A stretch of 64,000 nucleotides of DNA from Nageia nagi (Eukaryota > Pinophyta): positions 15,066,001 through 15,130,000 of the forward strand of contig JBITNC010000002.1 of NCBI GenBank assembly GCA_050084985.1, written 5' to 3'. A program made the translations under genes and the position numbers. The notes beneath the pieces are model-generated. The model saw nothing but the letters and a program-made list of their open reading frames with translations. It searched no databases and was not told where the DNA came from. Positions 46,579 to 58,317 of the stretch are shown in pieces (within the stretch, counting starts at the first letter, position 1; each line of letters begins with the position of its first letter).

Positions 46579-47506
46579 GGCTCCTTTCTCAGGTTGGTAG
46601 ATGAAGTTCTTATTGATATAAAGAATTTGAAATTTAAATGATTGTTTCTAAATTAAAATTTCTAATTCTAAATTTATCAAATACTTTAGTAGGTTGGTAG
46701 TTCATCTGCTACAGAAAGGAATTGGTCCACCCATGGCTTCATCCATAGCATGAGGAGGAATAGGCTTACCCTAAGAGAGCAGAGAAGCTAGTAGCAATGC
46801 ATAGCTATCTTCGCCCTAGAGAGACAGTTAAGCCTGAGTACAAGGCTAGTCCAGCTGGACGATAGGATTTTGATCCTATGGAGGCAGCTAATCTTGAGGT
46901 TGATGATAATGTACAGGGGTTGGTAGGATTCCCGTTGGAGGATTTCCACTTGGATGAGGAGAGCAGCTCATCAGATAGCCTTTTTGACGAAGAGGATGAT
47001 ATTGATTACAATAAAGATTTATTAGTAGCACATGAGCCCTTAGAGCCATAGTTTGGTAGTTGTGATTTTGGCATTTTGCAACCTACTATTATGATTTTTG
47101 AGTATTTTTTATTTGAGATTTCAAATCTATCCTATTCCTAATGTACTAGACTGATTCAGATTTCTGATTTATTTCAGATCTATCATATTCCTAATGTACT
47201 AGATTGATTCAAATTTCTGATTTAATGATATTATGGTGTTATGATCATTGATTATGGCTCATTTTGATATTATGTTTCAATGTTTCATATGATTGAATTG
47301 ATAATATTATAACAAAATTGAATTAGAAACAATCACATTTAAAAAATCTAAAAATTTCAAGATTTTTTACTAGGATTATACTAACCACTCCCCTTGTCAT
47401 TTTCGGGGCACTCCTTAAAAATGACCTCAGCCATTCCCATACTTGAGAACGCATTCCCACTGCTCCCCACTCTACTGTTTCCGACACACAATGAATCCTT
47501 GATATA

Positions 47507-47617
47507 TAAAGATTTTGCCTCCTTTTTGGTTTAATTGACTCATCCTTAAAATTTCATTTAATGCATATATATATATAAGGATGAGTCAATTGAACCAAAA
47601 AGGAGGCAAAATCTTTA
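47507..47617. repeat. near-perfect hairpin, 42-bp arms (foldback element or small-RNA precursor)
   Basis: Left arm 47,507-47,548 and right arm 47,576-47,617 pair completely except for one T/G position (47,532 with 47,592), which is a G-U wobble if the + strand is transcribed. The loop is 27 nt of AT-rich sequence. It lies between the right end of the hAT relic and FIST exon 47,737-47,849. It could be a small MITE or a miRNA/siRNA-type precursor. Confidence 0.85.
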
Positions 47618-47736
47618 AAGATGTAAAAGTCTCAAAGCACCAATATCATTTATTGTCAAATTTACTGAATCCTGTTTCACTATCTCATTTCACAATCAAA
47701 CAAACACAACTTCAAATTCCTGCTATGTGTACTTAC

Positions 47737-47849
47737 CCATGAACTTCATGGAGTCTGAATGGAACTTTTGCTTTGTCCTTGGCTACAGTACCTTTGGTCC
47801 TCCTTGAAACTCCAATGTACAGTGCTCCACTTAATATGTCACCTTCTAC
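47737..47849 (-). CDS. F-box/FIST-domain protein, penultimate exon
   Basis: This 113-bp exon lies on the - strand between a CAG acceptor (47,852-47,850) and the donor GTAAGT (47,736-47,731). It encodes VEGDILSGALYIGVSRR, then TKGTVAKDKAKVP and FRLHEVHG, leaving two bases (GG) that complete Gly with the first base of exon 28,079-28,544. The ALYIGV.+R and (L/F)..HEV.G blocks fit the FIST_C region of the plant family. There are no stops. The preceding exon should lie at a higher coordinate but was not recognised up to 64,000. Confidence 0.78.
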
Positions 47850-48899
47850 CTGCCGAAATAGTTGAATAATTTTTAAGAGAAACATAATCATAACAAGAAT
47901 TAAAAATTGTCAAAAGTCAATGATAATTACTTTCTTAAGATCAAAGAAATTGCTAAAAACAGAACTTGCTTTGCAGAGTATATATTAGTTGCCAGCTTTA
48001 AGCATCCTGAGAGGTAAGACTATAAAAGAAGATAAGAAGCTGATAATAGATCATGTTAGGACTGCTTGAGCTGTGGACAAGAGGTAAAAGATGGTCCATG
48101 ATGTTGAATGTTAACACGTTTCTCCTATCTTGTGAATGGAAGGTTATCCTGGAGACTCATGCAACACCCCAAGAAGGAAGCAATGATTGCACATATCTTA
48201 CATTACCGACAACCTTGTTATTAGTAGTAACATCAAAATGAAGTTTGGTTCCACCACCATCCCAGGGAGAAGCAAAAGAGATGACTAATATAGTTGTTTT
48301 TTGAGACCTCCAGCAAGGTTCAATGCCTATGAGTAATCATTTTCTGGTGGTAAAAACTCAGGCACATTTGGTTGAGGAAACAAAATAACACAAAATGTAA
48401 TCCTCTTTTAAGTCATTGGATAAGCAATGCTGTAATAGTAGTACCTCCCTCAAATCGGATATTGGATAGAATATCTCGAGATAAAATGTTATTCTATTTT
48501 CACTTCCTAAAGGTAACAAAGATCGTAGATCCTACCATTTGTAAGAATATGGTAGTTTGTTTCTACTCGCAATTGGTGGAAGCATCCTCTAAGTTTGGGC
48601 AACTGGGATACAAAGGCCACGAGTCCAATGCTGTTCAGCATAATCAAGAAAAGTGATGATGCTGTCCTCAATATACATGAAATGTTGAGGATAGAAAGCC
48701 ATTTTGAGGGATGGGGTGGTAAGATCCATGTAGCCTAAATGCATTGTTGACAGATAAAGTCTTTGATTGCTTTATTGATCACCCTCCCATTAAGAGAAAA
48801 GAGGAAACCATTTTATAAAAATGCTAAAGGAGTGAAGAATAATATTGGCCTCTAAGTATCAACCTCAATTTCGTCAACCTAAACTCCTAAAGGTAACCC
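47850..48899. other. no clear feature; probably decayed LINE on the - strand
   Basis: No certain domain is visible. Its position next to the LINE C-terminal fragment at 48,900-49,200 suggests LINE origin in part. If the FIST gene has more exons it is also intronic. Confidence 0.35.
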
Positions 48900-49200
48900 A
48901 CTATGAGAAGAAAATGGCTAAGTAGGGCTATATGTTTATGCTCAACGTGCAATTATCATGGACTTAAGTCTACGAAGATGAAAGATACTGTACAAATGCT
49001 CTCAATATGAACAGGTTGAGCACAAAACGCAGCTTCAACAAAACATTACAGAACTGTCTTCTTACAATAAATCACGTGTCGGAGGTGGGTGTGAACTTGT
49101 TCAATATGTGCACAATATACATGCCTTAAAATTGGGCTGCATACCTCACAACCATAAAGGATAGTACATTTGATGATACAATCAAAGGGATGCATCTTTA
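48900..49200 (-). pseudogene. LINE ORF2 fragment (post-RT region)
   Basis: On the - strand: FDCIIKCTILYGCEVCSP, then YCAHIEQVHTHLRHVIYCKKTV, then a stop, then AAFCAQPVHIES. These match the 'LFDSLV.PTLLYG.EVW' and 'IE+VQ...LRR....KKT' blocks that follow the polymerase in plant LINEs. One internal stop and substitutions at conserved sites show decay. Confidence 0.75.
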
Positions 49201-50527
49201 TAAGAAGAATGTCCTAGAAATGTTTCTGGAAAAAATGGCATCCGAAAGTAGGGAGAGAAGCACGTCCCTCACATTCATGACTATGGCAATCTCATTGCCA
49301 TTGGCTTTGCCCTCTTCCATTGTCATTGACACTCTTCTAGTTGTTGCCATTCCACCTCTAATTCATGTTTCTCGTAATTGGAGTCAATTGAAATCTCTTG
49401 CTTGCTATTGGTATTAGTAGTTGAGTCCTTGCTACTTGAGCAAAAGGATGCACCTCTTAATTGATGGTTGTTGCTTGCCATATCATTGCCACTAGCATTG
49501 TGCCTCCTTCCATTGTCATCAACTATTTTGTTGTTTCCACCATTTCACCTCTTATTCATCTTGGGTCTCATTGGTATTTACATTGATCTCTTGCTCATTA
49601 ATGATCCATGTAGTTTCTGTAGCTTCATCAATGAGGATCCTTCCTGCATTTGTACAATCATTGATAAGGATCCTTTCATCATTGATATCTTCACCAAGAA
49701 AACTTGTCTTTGTGTCCATATCTTTATTGATGGTCCTTCATTAATTTATTTCATCATCCTTGTGGGCCCATTATTCAACAAGCATCTCCACACCTTGTTT
49801 TGCACTATGTTTATGCAAATTATTTCATAAAGAATCCTTGGGATTACCTTGTTCTTCTCCCAAGTTTGTTCTCATGGTTAAGCGCTACTTTGTGATAATT
49901 TTCTTTGTTTGTGACATACCTTGAGTTGCATCATTGACCACTAGGTGAATAAGCTTGCTTCTAGATGCATATGTTCAAATGTTTGTAGCATCTCCAGCTC
50001 TTGTGAATTATTTTTTTGACGGAGTTGTGTACTTTTTTTTCTTTTTTGGAATTGTGTTTACTCGCTTTTAAGGTTGGTTGCTTTTAACAAAGGTATGGCT
50101 TGAAATCCCTTTTGCAGTTTATGAATCAATCAGCAAGAAATGCCTTCCACATTATTCACAGGACAAAGAACAATTTTCTTGTGAGTTCCAAATCTGCATC
50201 GTTGACAGCCCTATTTAGATGGGCCAGGAGATTTTAAGCAAGGACAACAAATATGAGATATTTTAAAGAATAAGCTTTTGAAATTTAATGGCATCCCTTT
50301 GTCACTTTGAAGAGCTAATGGTGAAACTTAATGGCATATCTTTTTCACTTTGAAGAGCTAATGGTGTTTATCTGGACTTCATTCTTGAATTTTCTTTAGG
50401 TTCTTAAGCATGTTTAGTTTTTAGTTTTTACTATGCATGATAAGGTATTAGAGAAAGATTTTACACGGTGTTGCATTAGTTGTTTGAATTAGTATTAGAG
50501 CTCAAAAGTTTCATTTGCCAACACACA
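49201..50527. other. no gene recognised; one internal local duplication
   Basis: A C/T-rich block near 49,270-49,360 (GCCATTGGCTTTG, CTTCCATTGTCAT) is repeated in diverged form at about 49,480-49,570. The frames here are hydrophobic by composition and not credible. Confidence 0.4.
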
Positions 50528-50735
50528 TGTTGATGACAGCTGCCTATCATTATATTTTGGCTTCTGTATTACTCTTTGCTGATTATGTGGTTCTTCTCGC
50601 TCAATCCTCAAAAGGCTTACAATGGTAGTTAAATGCTGTTGGTCAATTTTGTAAACATTACCAATTTGTAGTCAACCTTGAGAAAACTATGGTTATGTTT
50701 TGTAATACCTTGAAGATGTGTTATCCATGTTCCAT
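50528..50735 (+). pseudogene. LINE reverse transcriptase fragment
   Basis: The frame gives ILASVLLFADYVVLLAQSSKGLQW, a stop, then FCKHYQFVVNLEKTMVMFCNT. This is the catalytic block ((F/Y)ADD changed to FADY) followed by the 'VN..KT+VM.FN' block of plant LINEs. It is only ~200 bp long, with an altered active site and one stop. Confidence 0.8.
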
Positions 50736-51482
50736 TTCTTGTACAGGGGTAATCCAATAGAAATGGCTACATAGAAGTTCAATTATGAATTCTTCCCTCA
50801 ATCTCTTGTTTTCATAATTACAAATAGGATCACCTTACAATGTCTTCTAATCATAGGAAAATAAGGCATCTTATTGCGAGAATAAAGGCAATTGAGAAAA
50901 GGAAGGATCGAATTTGGAAGAAGGCAAAGAAGAGAGAAGAAGAAATCAAGTAAAAGAAATGGTCAATAATTGCAAAGCAAATAAACCATACTATGAGACT
51001 TCTACAAAATCATCACAAATCCTATAATAATTTTGGTGAATTTGTTTTATTTAACTTTGATATATATTTTTATAGAACTTTACAAAAATACTACCATTTA
51101 TTTTATAAATTTTCAACCAATTGGATGCTTAAATTTTGTGTATATATATATATATAATCATGTTTTAATACAAAAATAAGATGCGTATAGTAAATTACAG
51201 AGCAAATTTCTTGCATAACCATAGAGAACAAGGAAACGTTGTTGAATACTTATGAGGGATGCACTCTTACACCTTTGAGGATACTTCGCTCTTCCACCTT
51301 TTTGTATTTTCTTTCCTCTTTGATCCTCCAAGATCAAGGCTCCAAACAACTATGACCTTCTTCCAAATGAAAAATTAATTATGGCTAGCTTGCTACAGCC
51401 ATAATGGAAAACAAATAATGGAAAATTAATCTTGAAGATTCAATGCGAGATCATTGATCAAACTCCAAAATGAGGTCATCTT
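50736..51482. other. AT-rich spacer between LINE fragments
   Basis: A Lys/Arg-rich frame begins at ATG ~50,838 but stops after 37 codons. A short TA repeat lies near 51,138-51,156. Nothing is identified; it may be further LINE sequence. Confidence 0.35.
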
Positions 51483-51749
51483 AGCTTAATTGGAAAACTC
51501 TATGGCACTAGACCTTAGATTGATCTTGTTAGGAAATGATAAAAGTTTAGATATAAGATCAAAGGAATCTTGGAAGTCATAGTTTTGCCCAATGATTACT
51601 TAATATTTACTTTCAAATTTGTAGATAGGAACTATGTGTTGAGCACTCTATGGTTCTTTGGAAAATGGAGATTAGTTTTGGAGAGATGGAGTGACAAGCA
51701 ACAAGAGGTGCATCCTTTTGCTCAAGGAACAAGTAATCAACTACTTTGA
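51483..51749 (+). pseudogene. LINE ORF1 fragment (DUF4283 type)
   Basis: The 89-codon frame with three stops reads SLIGKLYGTRP, then ILEVIVLPNDYLIFTFKF, then STLWFFGKWRLVLERWSDKQ. It has the typical order of the DUF4283 domain of plant LINE ORF1: L.GK..G.RP, (F/L)..F.F, G.W.F....L...RW. This domain is RNA-binding. Confidence 0.75.
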
Positions 51750-54689
51750 CTGATTACGTAAAGGGGCATTCTACAATGACAGGCAGGGGGGTAGAGAGCT
51801 CATTTGTCACTTGTGTGTAAGTTTAACGATAATCCAATGATTGAAAATGATCCACAACTATAACATTTGTATAGATAGATGGTTAAAATTAATCCATAAC
51901 TATAACAATTGTATGAATAGATGGTTGAAATTAATCTACACCTCTTTTTTTATATTAAACTGTTGTTTATATTTAATTATTGTTATGTGATATTTATTGC
52001 ATATTTATTTATAATTTTCTTTTTGTATTTTTATTTAATAATATTTAAGATATTTAAAATAGGCACCTAGAGATTGATACCTCTCAACATTTTATAGATA
52101 TGTATTTAAGATATCTAAGCTAGTTTGTAATTGAGCATCAAAACTATGGACAAGCTCCACTCACAAATTTATAATTTTGCATAATTAACTTAGTGCTCAA
52201 TGCCTAATGGAATGAAACTGCTAAATATTGAAACCTGACTTAAAACTCAACAAGCATTCTATGAAAACATACACACAGTGAACACTGGAATTACAGTGGA
52301 AAACCCAAAAGGGTAAAAACCACAGTGAATGAGCTTTGGATGCATATTGAGTACAAGCAAATGGAAAAATCAATAGCTTTGAAAGTTTTGCATAACAATT
52401 TACACCATCGCAACTAAATTCAATCAATTATATTGTCATAATTGTCCTTCAACCTATTATTCCTTCTTACTTGCCTCAACTTAAAAACTCAAACTTAGTT
52501 CCACTCTATTCTTCCAGAAGATGCTAAGTCTTCAAAGTCCAAAGTCATAACCCCTAACCCTAGTAGGCTATGTTCCTTCGTAAGATCCAAAGTGGTTGTT
52601 AGTCTTCAACCCATGATTTTTGATCTGAAATGGATTTTCGAAGTCTTAAAAAGGGTGATTTTTCAAGTTCTTTTGGTCGATTTTATTACATCATGTCAAG
52701 GAGCTCTCTTCCACAATTCCAACACTTCGAATGTTGAAGAAAAGGAGCTACGGTACAAAAGTTACAGCCATTTCAAGTTTTTTGAAAAATGTGAAAAAAT
52801 GCAAAATTTCGTTGTACCAATCATATTACTCTGTTGACTAGTCAAACACCTCGAACTGCATATAAATAAGATAAAATAAAGATGCATGGAGTTTGAATGG
52901 CAGTCTCTTTCCTCAAATGGAGAGTACGTGACTAAAGGGGTGCTCATAAATTCCAAAGGTGATCAACAATCAAAGTGCCAAGTGGCAGTCCATCATATGG
53001 TCCAAAAATAGAAGTGGGTATTTTTAAAAGGTGGTCGGCACGTTTGTTGAGATTTATATGGGTTGGAAGTGGTTTTACAAAGGTGGTGGAGAATATTATG
53101 TGATATTACCAATATATAATCCGCCCACATTTCATACGAATCCGGCAAGTCTCAGCCCTATGCCAAGTGGCAAATCTTTATAAGCCGCCCATTATATTTG
53201 TATGGAGGATTAATTGGATATTATATGGTCAGATGCCATATGCTATATAAGTATCGTGGATTAACATTTTATTAATAGCTCTTGGATGTGGAGATTAATT
53301 TGTTGGTTAGGTAAATGGTTTTTAAATGCAAACCAAATCTAATTACAACAATTGAAACACCAAAATTAGTTGCCAAATATAAAGGAGGACCATTCGTATT
53401 GTGGAGAGAAGATTGGGGAGAATAAATCTAAAGGGGAAAATGCTAATATTTAACATTATTGTAACCACTTCTCTATTTTAAAACCCCATATAAATTTATA
53501 AAAGGAAGCCTAGAGAAAGTGGAGAGTTAGATGTGCTCATGCATGAGAGTCTCTATTGTGTAAGCTCCATTATGGAGCTAAGTCTCAGTCTAATTCATTA
53601 TAGTGTGTGTGCATTATAGTGGATGTGAATGTGTAACAAGTGTGAGAGTTATGTGTGAGTGTAATACCATAATGTAGATTCCAAGGAGTCCATGGAAGAG
53701 ACAAGATGCTTGTTACTAAAGTCACCATAATTGGAAGAAAATGGTGATGCATTGTGAGAGTTGCACCATGTTTGTGAATGTGTTGGGAGAGGTCTCATAA
53801 TGCATAAGTGGCGATACGTATTGTGAGGGACCATGCTAAGTTAGTGGCTAGCTTTGTATGTGTGAACTTGGCACATGTTATTGTTGTGAGAGGTGATCCT
53901 TAAGATGTGAAAGACCTTCATATTAATCCAAGTAAAGTGGTCATGGAGGAGCTTATTTAAAGTCTTTCGAAGAGGTATTGAAAGCGCTTCCATCAAGTTG
54001 TTGGAAGTAGGGTTTCCTAATCATTTTGGATGTTGTAATGGAGGATCTACCTAATGAAGAATCACTCATTTGTTGTTGAACGTAGCCTTAGAGTGAGGTG
54101 AACCACAATAAATATTTGTATCAATCTTTGGTGTGATTGATATTTTATTTTGGCAATTAGTTGTGTTTTGTGGTTGTCTAATATTTTTCACAAGGACTTG
54201 AAGGTCAACTATGATGGATCTGTATATGATGAGATGGGAATGCCATAGGCAAACCCTCTTCACGGATCAATTGTAGTTAAACAATTTTGTCAAACGATTC
54301 ACATGCATGAATAATAGTCTTCGATCAGTCCACATTCCTCAGGCAATTGGACATCTTCTTTTCCTCTTGTAGTAGTAATTTCGGCTTAATTTTTCTTCTT
54401 TAGAAGTTCTAGCCATGAAATTTCGGACTTACGTCAATTCCATATACTACCAAACATTTTTGGGTATTGATATCATCTCTTATCTCAAGGAACTCCAATG
54501 GGTTTGCAATCTCTAGTCTTAGCTGAGAATTCTAGAAGGCCAAGACTTTTCCAGTATGTTGTTAATGTGGCCTCTTCCATCTTCAAACTTTTCCGAGACA
54601 TTGAGGCAAAATCATTGAAATGGCCTCTTGAAAAGTTCAATCTCCACACATTTCTCTTCTCTTTACACTTGGCCCCTCGCACATCACAC
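51750..54689. other. no gene seen; possible decayed LTR sequence
   Basis: AT-rich with some structured parts. A TATA-like CATATAAATTTATAAAAGG lies near 53,486 followed by a GTG-rich stretch, which would fit an LTR promoter region. I found no partner copy, primer site or coding region. Confidence 0.35.
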
Positions 54690-54910
54690 ATATGAACATG
54701 GGACAAAATGCCATGTGGTACTTTCGTACTTGTGGGGATGCTCCAGAAATAGAAGTGCAAACCAATACGCAAACAAACAAAATAATGCCATGTGGTATGA
54801 AATAATAGAAGAAAACAAACAATATGCAAATGTTCTAGAAATAGAAGCATGAACCCATTTGCGAACATACGAAATAATGTTGTATGGTGCTTTCATACTT
54901 TTTTGGATTC
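54690..54910. repeat. imperfect tandem repeat, ~3 units of 70-90 bp
   Basis: Each unit has AATG(C/T)(C/T)(G/A)TATGGT or ATGCCATGTGGTA, then (C/T)TCTAGAAA or CTCCAGAAATAGAAG, then a (G/A)CAAAC/GCGAACATACGAAAT end. Overlapping frames on both strands are artefacts of this repeat. Confidence 0.65.
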
Positions 54911-57228
54911 TCTAGAAAGTGAAAACTATATAAGATCCTTGGAATGTCTTTGCTGACCAAGTACTCAACAAATTTTGAGAATCCAAGAACAGTTATCAAA
55001 GGAATGTGAATAAGCTCAAAACTACTTCATCGGATGTCTGAACAAGTGCAAGAGGATGTAGGCATGGATTTACTATTAAATTAAAGCTAGTTTAGAAGCA
55101 ACTTCCCAGACATATTTATCGAATGCTCGAACACCATTAAAGATTTCAAAATTCTGAAATAACAAATCCAAAATTAAAATTTGGATCAATGAACCAGAGT
55201 GTTACAAGGCATAATACCAAGGGTAAAATGGATCAAGTTTTTCTAGAAGAGACAACAATGGCAATACCACCAAGATACACCTAATTCATTAAACTGAAGG
55301 AGAGGAATTCCAAAGAATATTGCAAGGCAACTATGTAAGCTAGGACAACCAAAGAACAAGGACATATCAAAAATCACAAACAACCAAGCCTCATCAAACA
55401 AAAAACAAAATTTTTACAAGTTTATTGGTGATGACATTCAAGATCTAGTGTGTCAACCATATGAACTGCCAATGTGTTGAACAAAAGATATTGATAAGGA
55501 ATATTTTCAACCACTCCAATTAGAGTGACAACTATTTGTATATGGAGCAATATAAGAGTCAAGTTAGTAACTAGGGACAACTAAGAAAAGCATTTGCAAA
55601 GCAATCCACACTACTAAGAAGCAATAATAAGATTGATGTAGACATTTAGGACAAAGGAACGAAGAATGCAAGGTGATACATTATATCACACATCCCACTG
55701 TTCAGTAGGAAAAGCCATTGTAGATTGCAAAACTAGTTGTTCGTCAACAAGTTGTGTCCAAAGTCTCACACAAGATCATAATCATCATGCCAATGGCATA
55801 TAATCTGGTGTATGATCATGACATGAACTTGAAAATCAAAACCAAAACATGTAAAGATGGAATGTGACAATGTAATGACCCCTGCATAACTCCATAGTTA
55901 GCCTTGATTGTTGATGTTGTTAGTCAGTTATAGGTCAGCAATAGATCATACAAATTAGCGCAATCATTGTATTTACATATAAATAGAAGCATTGGTTACA
56001 TGCATAATCATCATTTATCTAGTTTGCTAAATTTGCATATTTAGGAAGTCACGCCTTTGATCTTTGAAACGGTGAAGGAAAGAAGTAGAGCTAATGTTAA
56101 GACCTAATCTAGTATCTACATGCAATCATTTTACTTCTTTTCCCAAAACATCTACTTTGATGTATAAAGGTAGGCTTTGATTAATGATGTATTTGCTAGG
56201 CAATTCCGAAGTATCAAACCAAACATCTCTATATTGTGAATTTCAAGTGTCTACAATGGTAACAAAAGCTATTGTATTCATATTTTTAGGCATGATTTCA
56301 TTCTTGAAAGTCTCATAATAATACCTCCCTATTTGATAGGGAAAGGTTCAATAGTTCAAACAAGAAAAATTTAGCTCAAGTACTTTTCAATTGATTAATA
56401 ACATTATTTAGATATGGTGCTAACTGCAATCCTTTAATGGTGATTGTTCAATTGAGATATGGATGTTTTGTCATAGTTTCTTGAAACTAGGAATACATTT
56501 CTTAAGCTTTCATTAGTTCCTTGTTGAATTGCACCGATATCTACTAGCATAGTTGGTCTCTTGATGTTATATCTATATTACATTAGCAACTTCTTCAAAA
56601 CTACAAAGAAATATAGGAGTAAGTTGATAAAAACAATCAATTGGTTCACCTTTTGAACTCCTAGGGAAACGTCTAGCCACTTGTCATCATTTCCAAATTT
56701 CACACTAAAATCTTCCTAAAACAATAGCAAATGTTGTCTTGGATATCCTTCTCCATTGAACACTTCAAATGATAGAGTTTATAGTCATGGAAGAGAATGA
56801 GTGTGAATATCCAAAAAGGAGGATTATGGCTAAGATTATTGTAAGAATAATGTGATCACCTTATATTTTTATAGATTTTATCTTTGCCTTAGTTTGATCC
56901 AATAGTTTCCTTGACTTTGTTGTTTTTGACTCTACTTGTACCCTAGAAGTGGGCAAAGTTGGACCTTGAACGTTTAGATTATCCTAAATGCTTTACTTTC
57001 TCTTTGTATTTTGGTTGTGTTGTAAGAAAGTATGATATTCATCTTCCATACCATTTTCTTGGAGACATTATTTGATCAAATTTGGATTCCTGTAGTATGA
57101 AGGCATGAAGCCCTATGGTTAGACATAGGATTTGACAATATTTGAGGTCACTAGATTTTCTATGATACCTAGGGTTTACTTAGACATCTAAGTTTTTAAA
57201 AGAAAAAAAACAGTTGAGTTCACAAATT
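54911..57228. other. AT-rich DNA, no gene recognised
   Basis: Only short frames are present. At 55,871 a TGTAATGACCCC start followed by ACATATAAATAGAAGC near 55,975 could be the beginning of a gypsy-type LTR, but no second copy was seen. Confidence 0.4.
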
Positions 57229-58000
57229 TGCAGACAAAAAAATAGAAGAATATATTAAAATAAATACAATCATTATGTCTACAAAGTGAAAATAAATTAA
57301 TAGCAAAATATAATATCGAAATTTAGCAATTATGATTTTGCAAATTGATAAGATATTAAGAGGAGATACAAATAAATTATTTGGATGATGGGGTATTGGA
57401 TGCTTGCTAACAGACAATTTATGTTCTTGGAGGGCAAACCCTTGCTACAACCAATCTAAATAATTCTAAAGATAATTTTGGAAATGATAATCTTGAAGAT
57501 GATCCTGGAAATGGTATTTCTATAAACAATTATACTGAGATATTGTAGGCGTTACCGAGGCTTAGGAAAAAAGCATCAACATTTTGGGCTTATGATGCTA
57601 AAGCATTGGGCATTTTGAGCTTGGGTACCAAATCACTGATGCCCATTCTTGTTCCAACCCACTCTTTGCTCCTTTGATCAATTGGATAAGTTGGATGATA
57701 TTGTTGTGATGATGGAAAATGATCCTGCACAATTGCTTTCTTCTTGCAATAAATCTTGATGGTGATTATTTTGATTGTTTCATTCGACATATAAGCACTT
57801 AGGAGTGCTTCATAATAGATTAGTACATTGTATTTTGAGTTCACCGAGGTGGAACCCACTTGGAACAATGTGCATAGATGATAATGTCAAATTAGAAGAA
57901 ATCACTTAAGTTATTTCAAAATAACCTAAGTAGGCCAATAATTGACACTTCACATAAAACATATTAAAACACTTAAATAACTACATTTTAAATAGAACAC
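57229..58000 (-). repeat. LTR-like repeat R1, copy 2
   Basis: It is homologous along its length to 40,995-41,837 in the same orientation. Shared blocks include TTAATAG.AAAAT, GATTTTGCAAATTGA, GGATGATATTGT.(A/G)TGATG, AGCACTTAGGAGTGCTT and GGAACAATGTG.ATAGA. The right terminus GTGTCTACA is not preserved. Confidence 0.65.
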
Positions 58001-58317
58001 GATGCGCATCTACCTCAGCTCTATCCCTTTGGTTTATCTTCACTTCCCTACTCCCTTGCTTGTTCAATCTTTATTTTCTCCTACCACTTACTCTGTTCAC
58101 GCCTTCTTTTTCCCTTACCTGCTCATTGCCCTTCTCTTCGCTCCTCTTTCTCACCACCCTCTTATGACATCAAAATGTAACATGTATGACCTCTATTTTG
58201 GGTAGGCTTCAACTAATTGATCAAGCCTCTTCAACTTTGAGCAATCCAAGGTAATTATTGATGCCCCCCTCAATAGATTCAGAAAATGGGATTGCCTAGC
58301 TCAATATCCCCAATAAT
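58001..58317. other. short spacer, C/T-rich, nothing recognised
   Basis: A hydrophobic frame at 58,002-58,205 reflects C/T-rich composition. No domain is visible. Confidence 0.4.

Larger units (their letters stand above)
44560..47051 (+). pseudogene. hAT transposase (DUF659 and hAT dimerisation type) with introns
   Basis: Exon blocks match plant hAT/DUF659 transposases. They include MDKWTDIRQYPLINI (~44,920), EVGPFNVVQ before 45,095, and VIRDAT..., YWNPCCVHTLNNALKDIEKIPWVK (45,217-45,635). RFADINSS and DSMLEEIKRIIYAKDPSFYE follow (45,760-45,938), then RWDKINTSLHMAAHVLNPKWY (46,041-46,320). The last block is the dimerisation motif SSSATERNWSTHGFIHS (from 46,693) with an acidic tail to 47,051. 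Introns with GT..AG ends fit at 45,095-45,216, 45,636-45,759 and 45,939-46,040. At least six in-frame stops and a 196-bp exon duplication kill it. The N-terminal BED finger region is unclear. Confidence 0.88.
43651..47488 (+). mobile_element. hAT-superfamily DNA transposon, autonomous type, decayed
   Basis: The ~3.8-kb element is delimited by imperfect inverted ends (left TGTTTCGAAGTGGGG; right, reverse-complemented, TGTGTCGGAAAC...GTGGGGAG, both followed by a GAACG/TGCG-TTCTCAAG-like block). GC-rich subterminal regions lie at 43,620-43,830 and 47,390-47,480. The interior carries a spliced hAT transposase pseudogene. No 8-bp duplication could be seen at the assumed ends, so the limits may be off by some bases. 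It lies in the FIST intron, antisense to that gene. Confidence 0.6.
28545..47736 (-). other. 19.2-kb intron of the FIST gene, filled with transposons
   Basis: The donor is GTAAGT (- strand, 47,736-47,731) after exon end ...CATGG. The acceptor is CAG at 28,547-28,545. The phase is 2 on both sides. The intron holds a gag-only LTR element, copia elements D and E, LTR-like repeat R1, a hAT pseudogene and a hairpin. An extra exon inside cannot be fully excluded, but the flanking protein blocks appear adjacent in the family. Confidence 0.75.

Noticed and set aside
49468-49830. 120-codon hydrophobic frame on + resembling a membrane protein
   Set aside because: The region is T/C-rich, giving Leu/Ile/Phe codons by composition; a local duplication explains its length, and no family was recognised.
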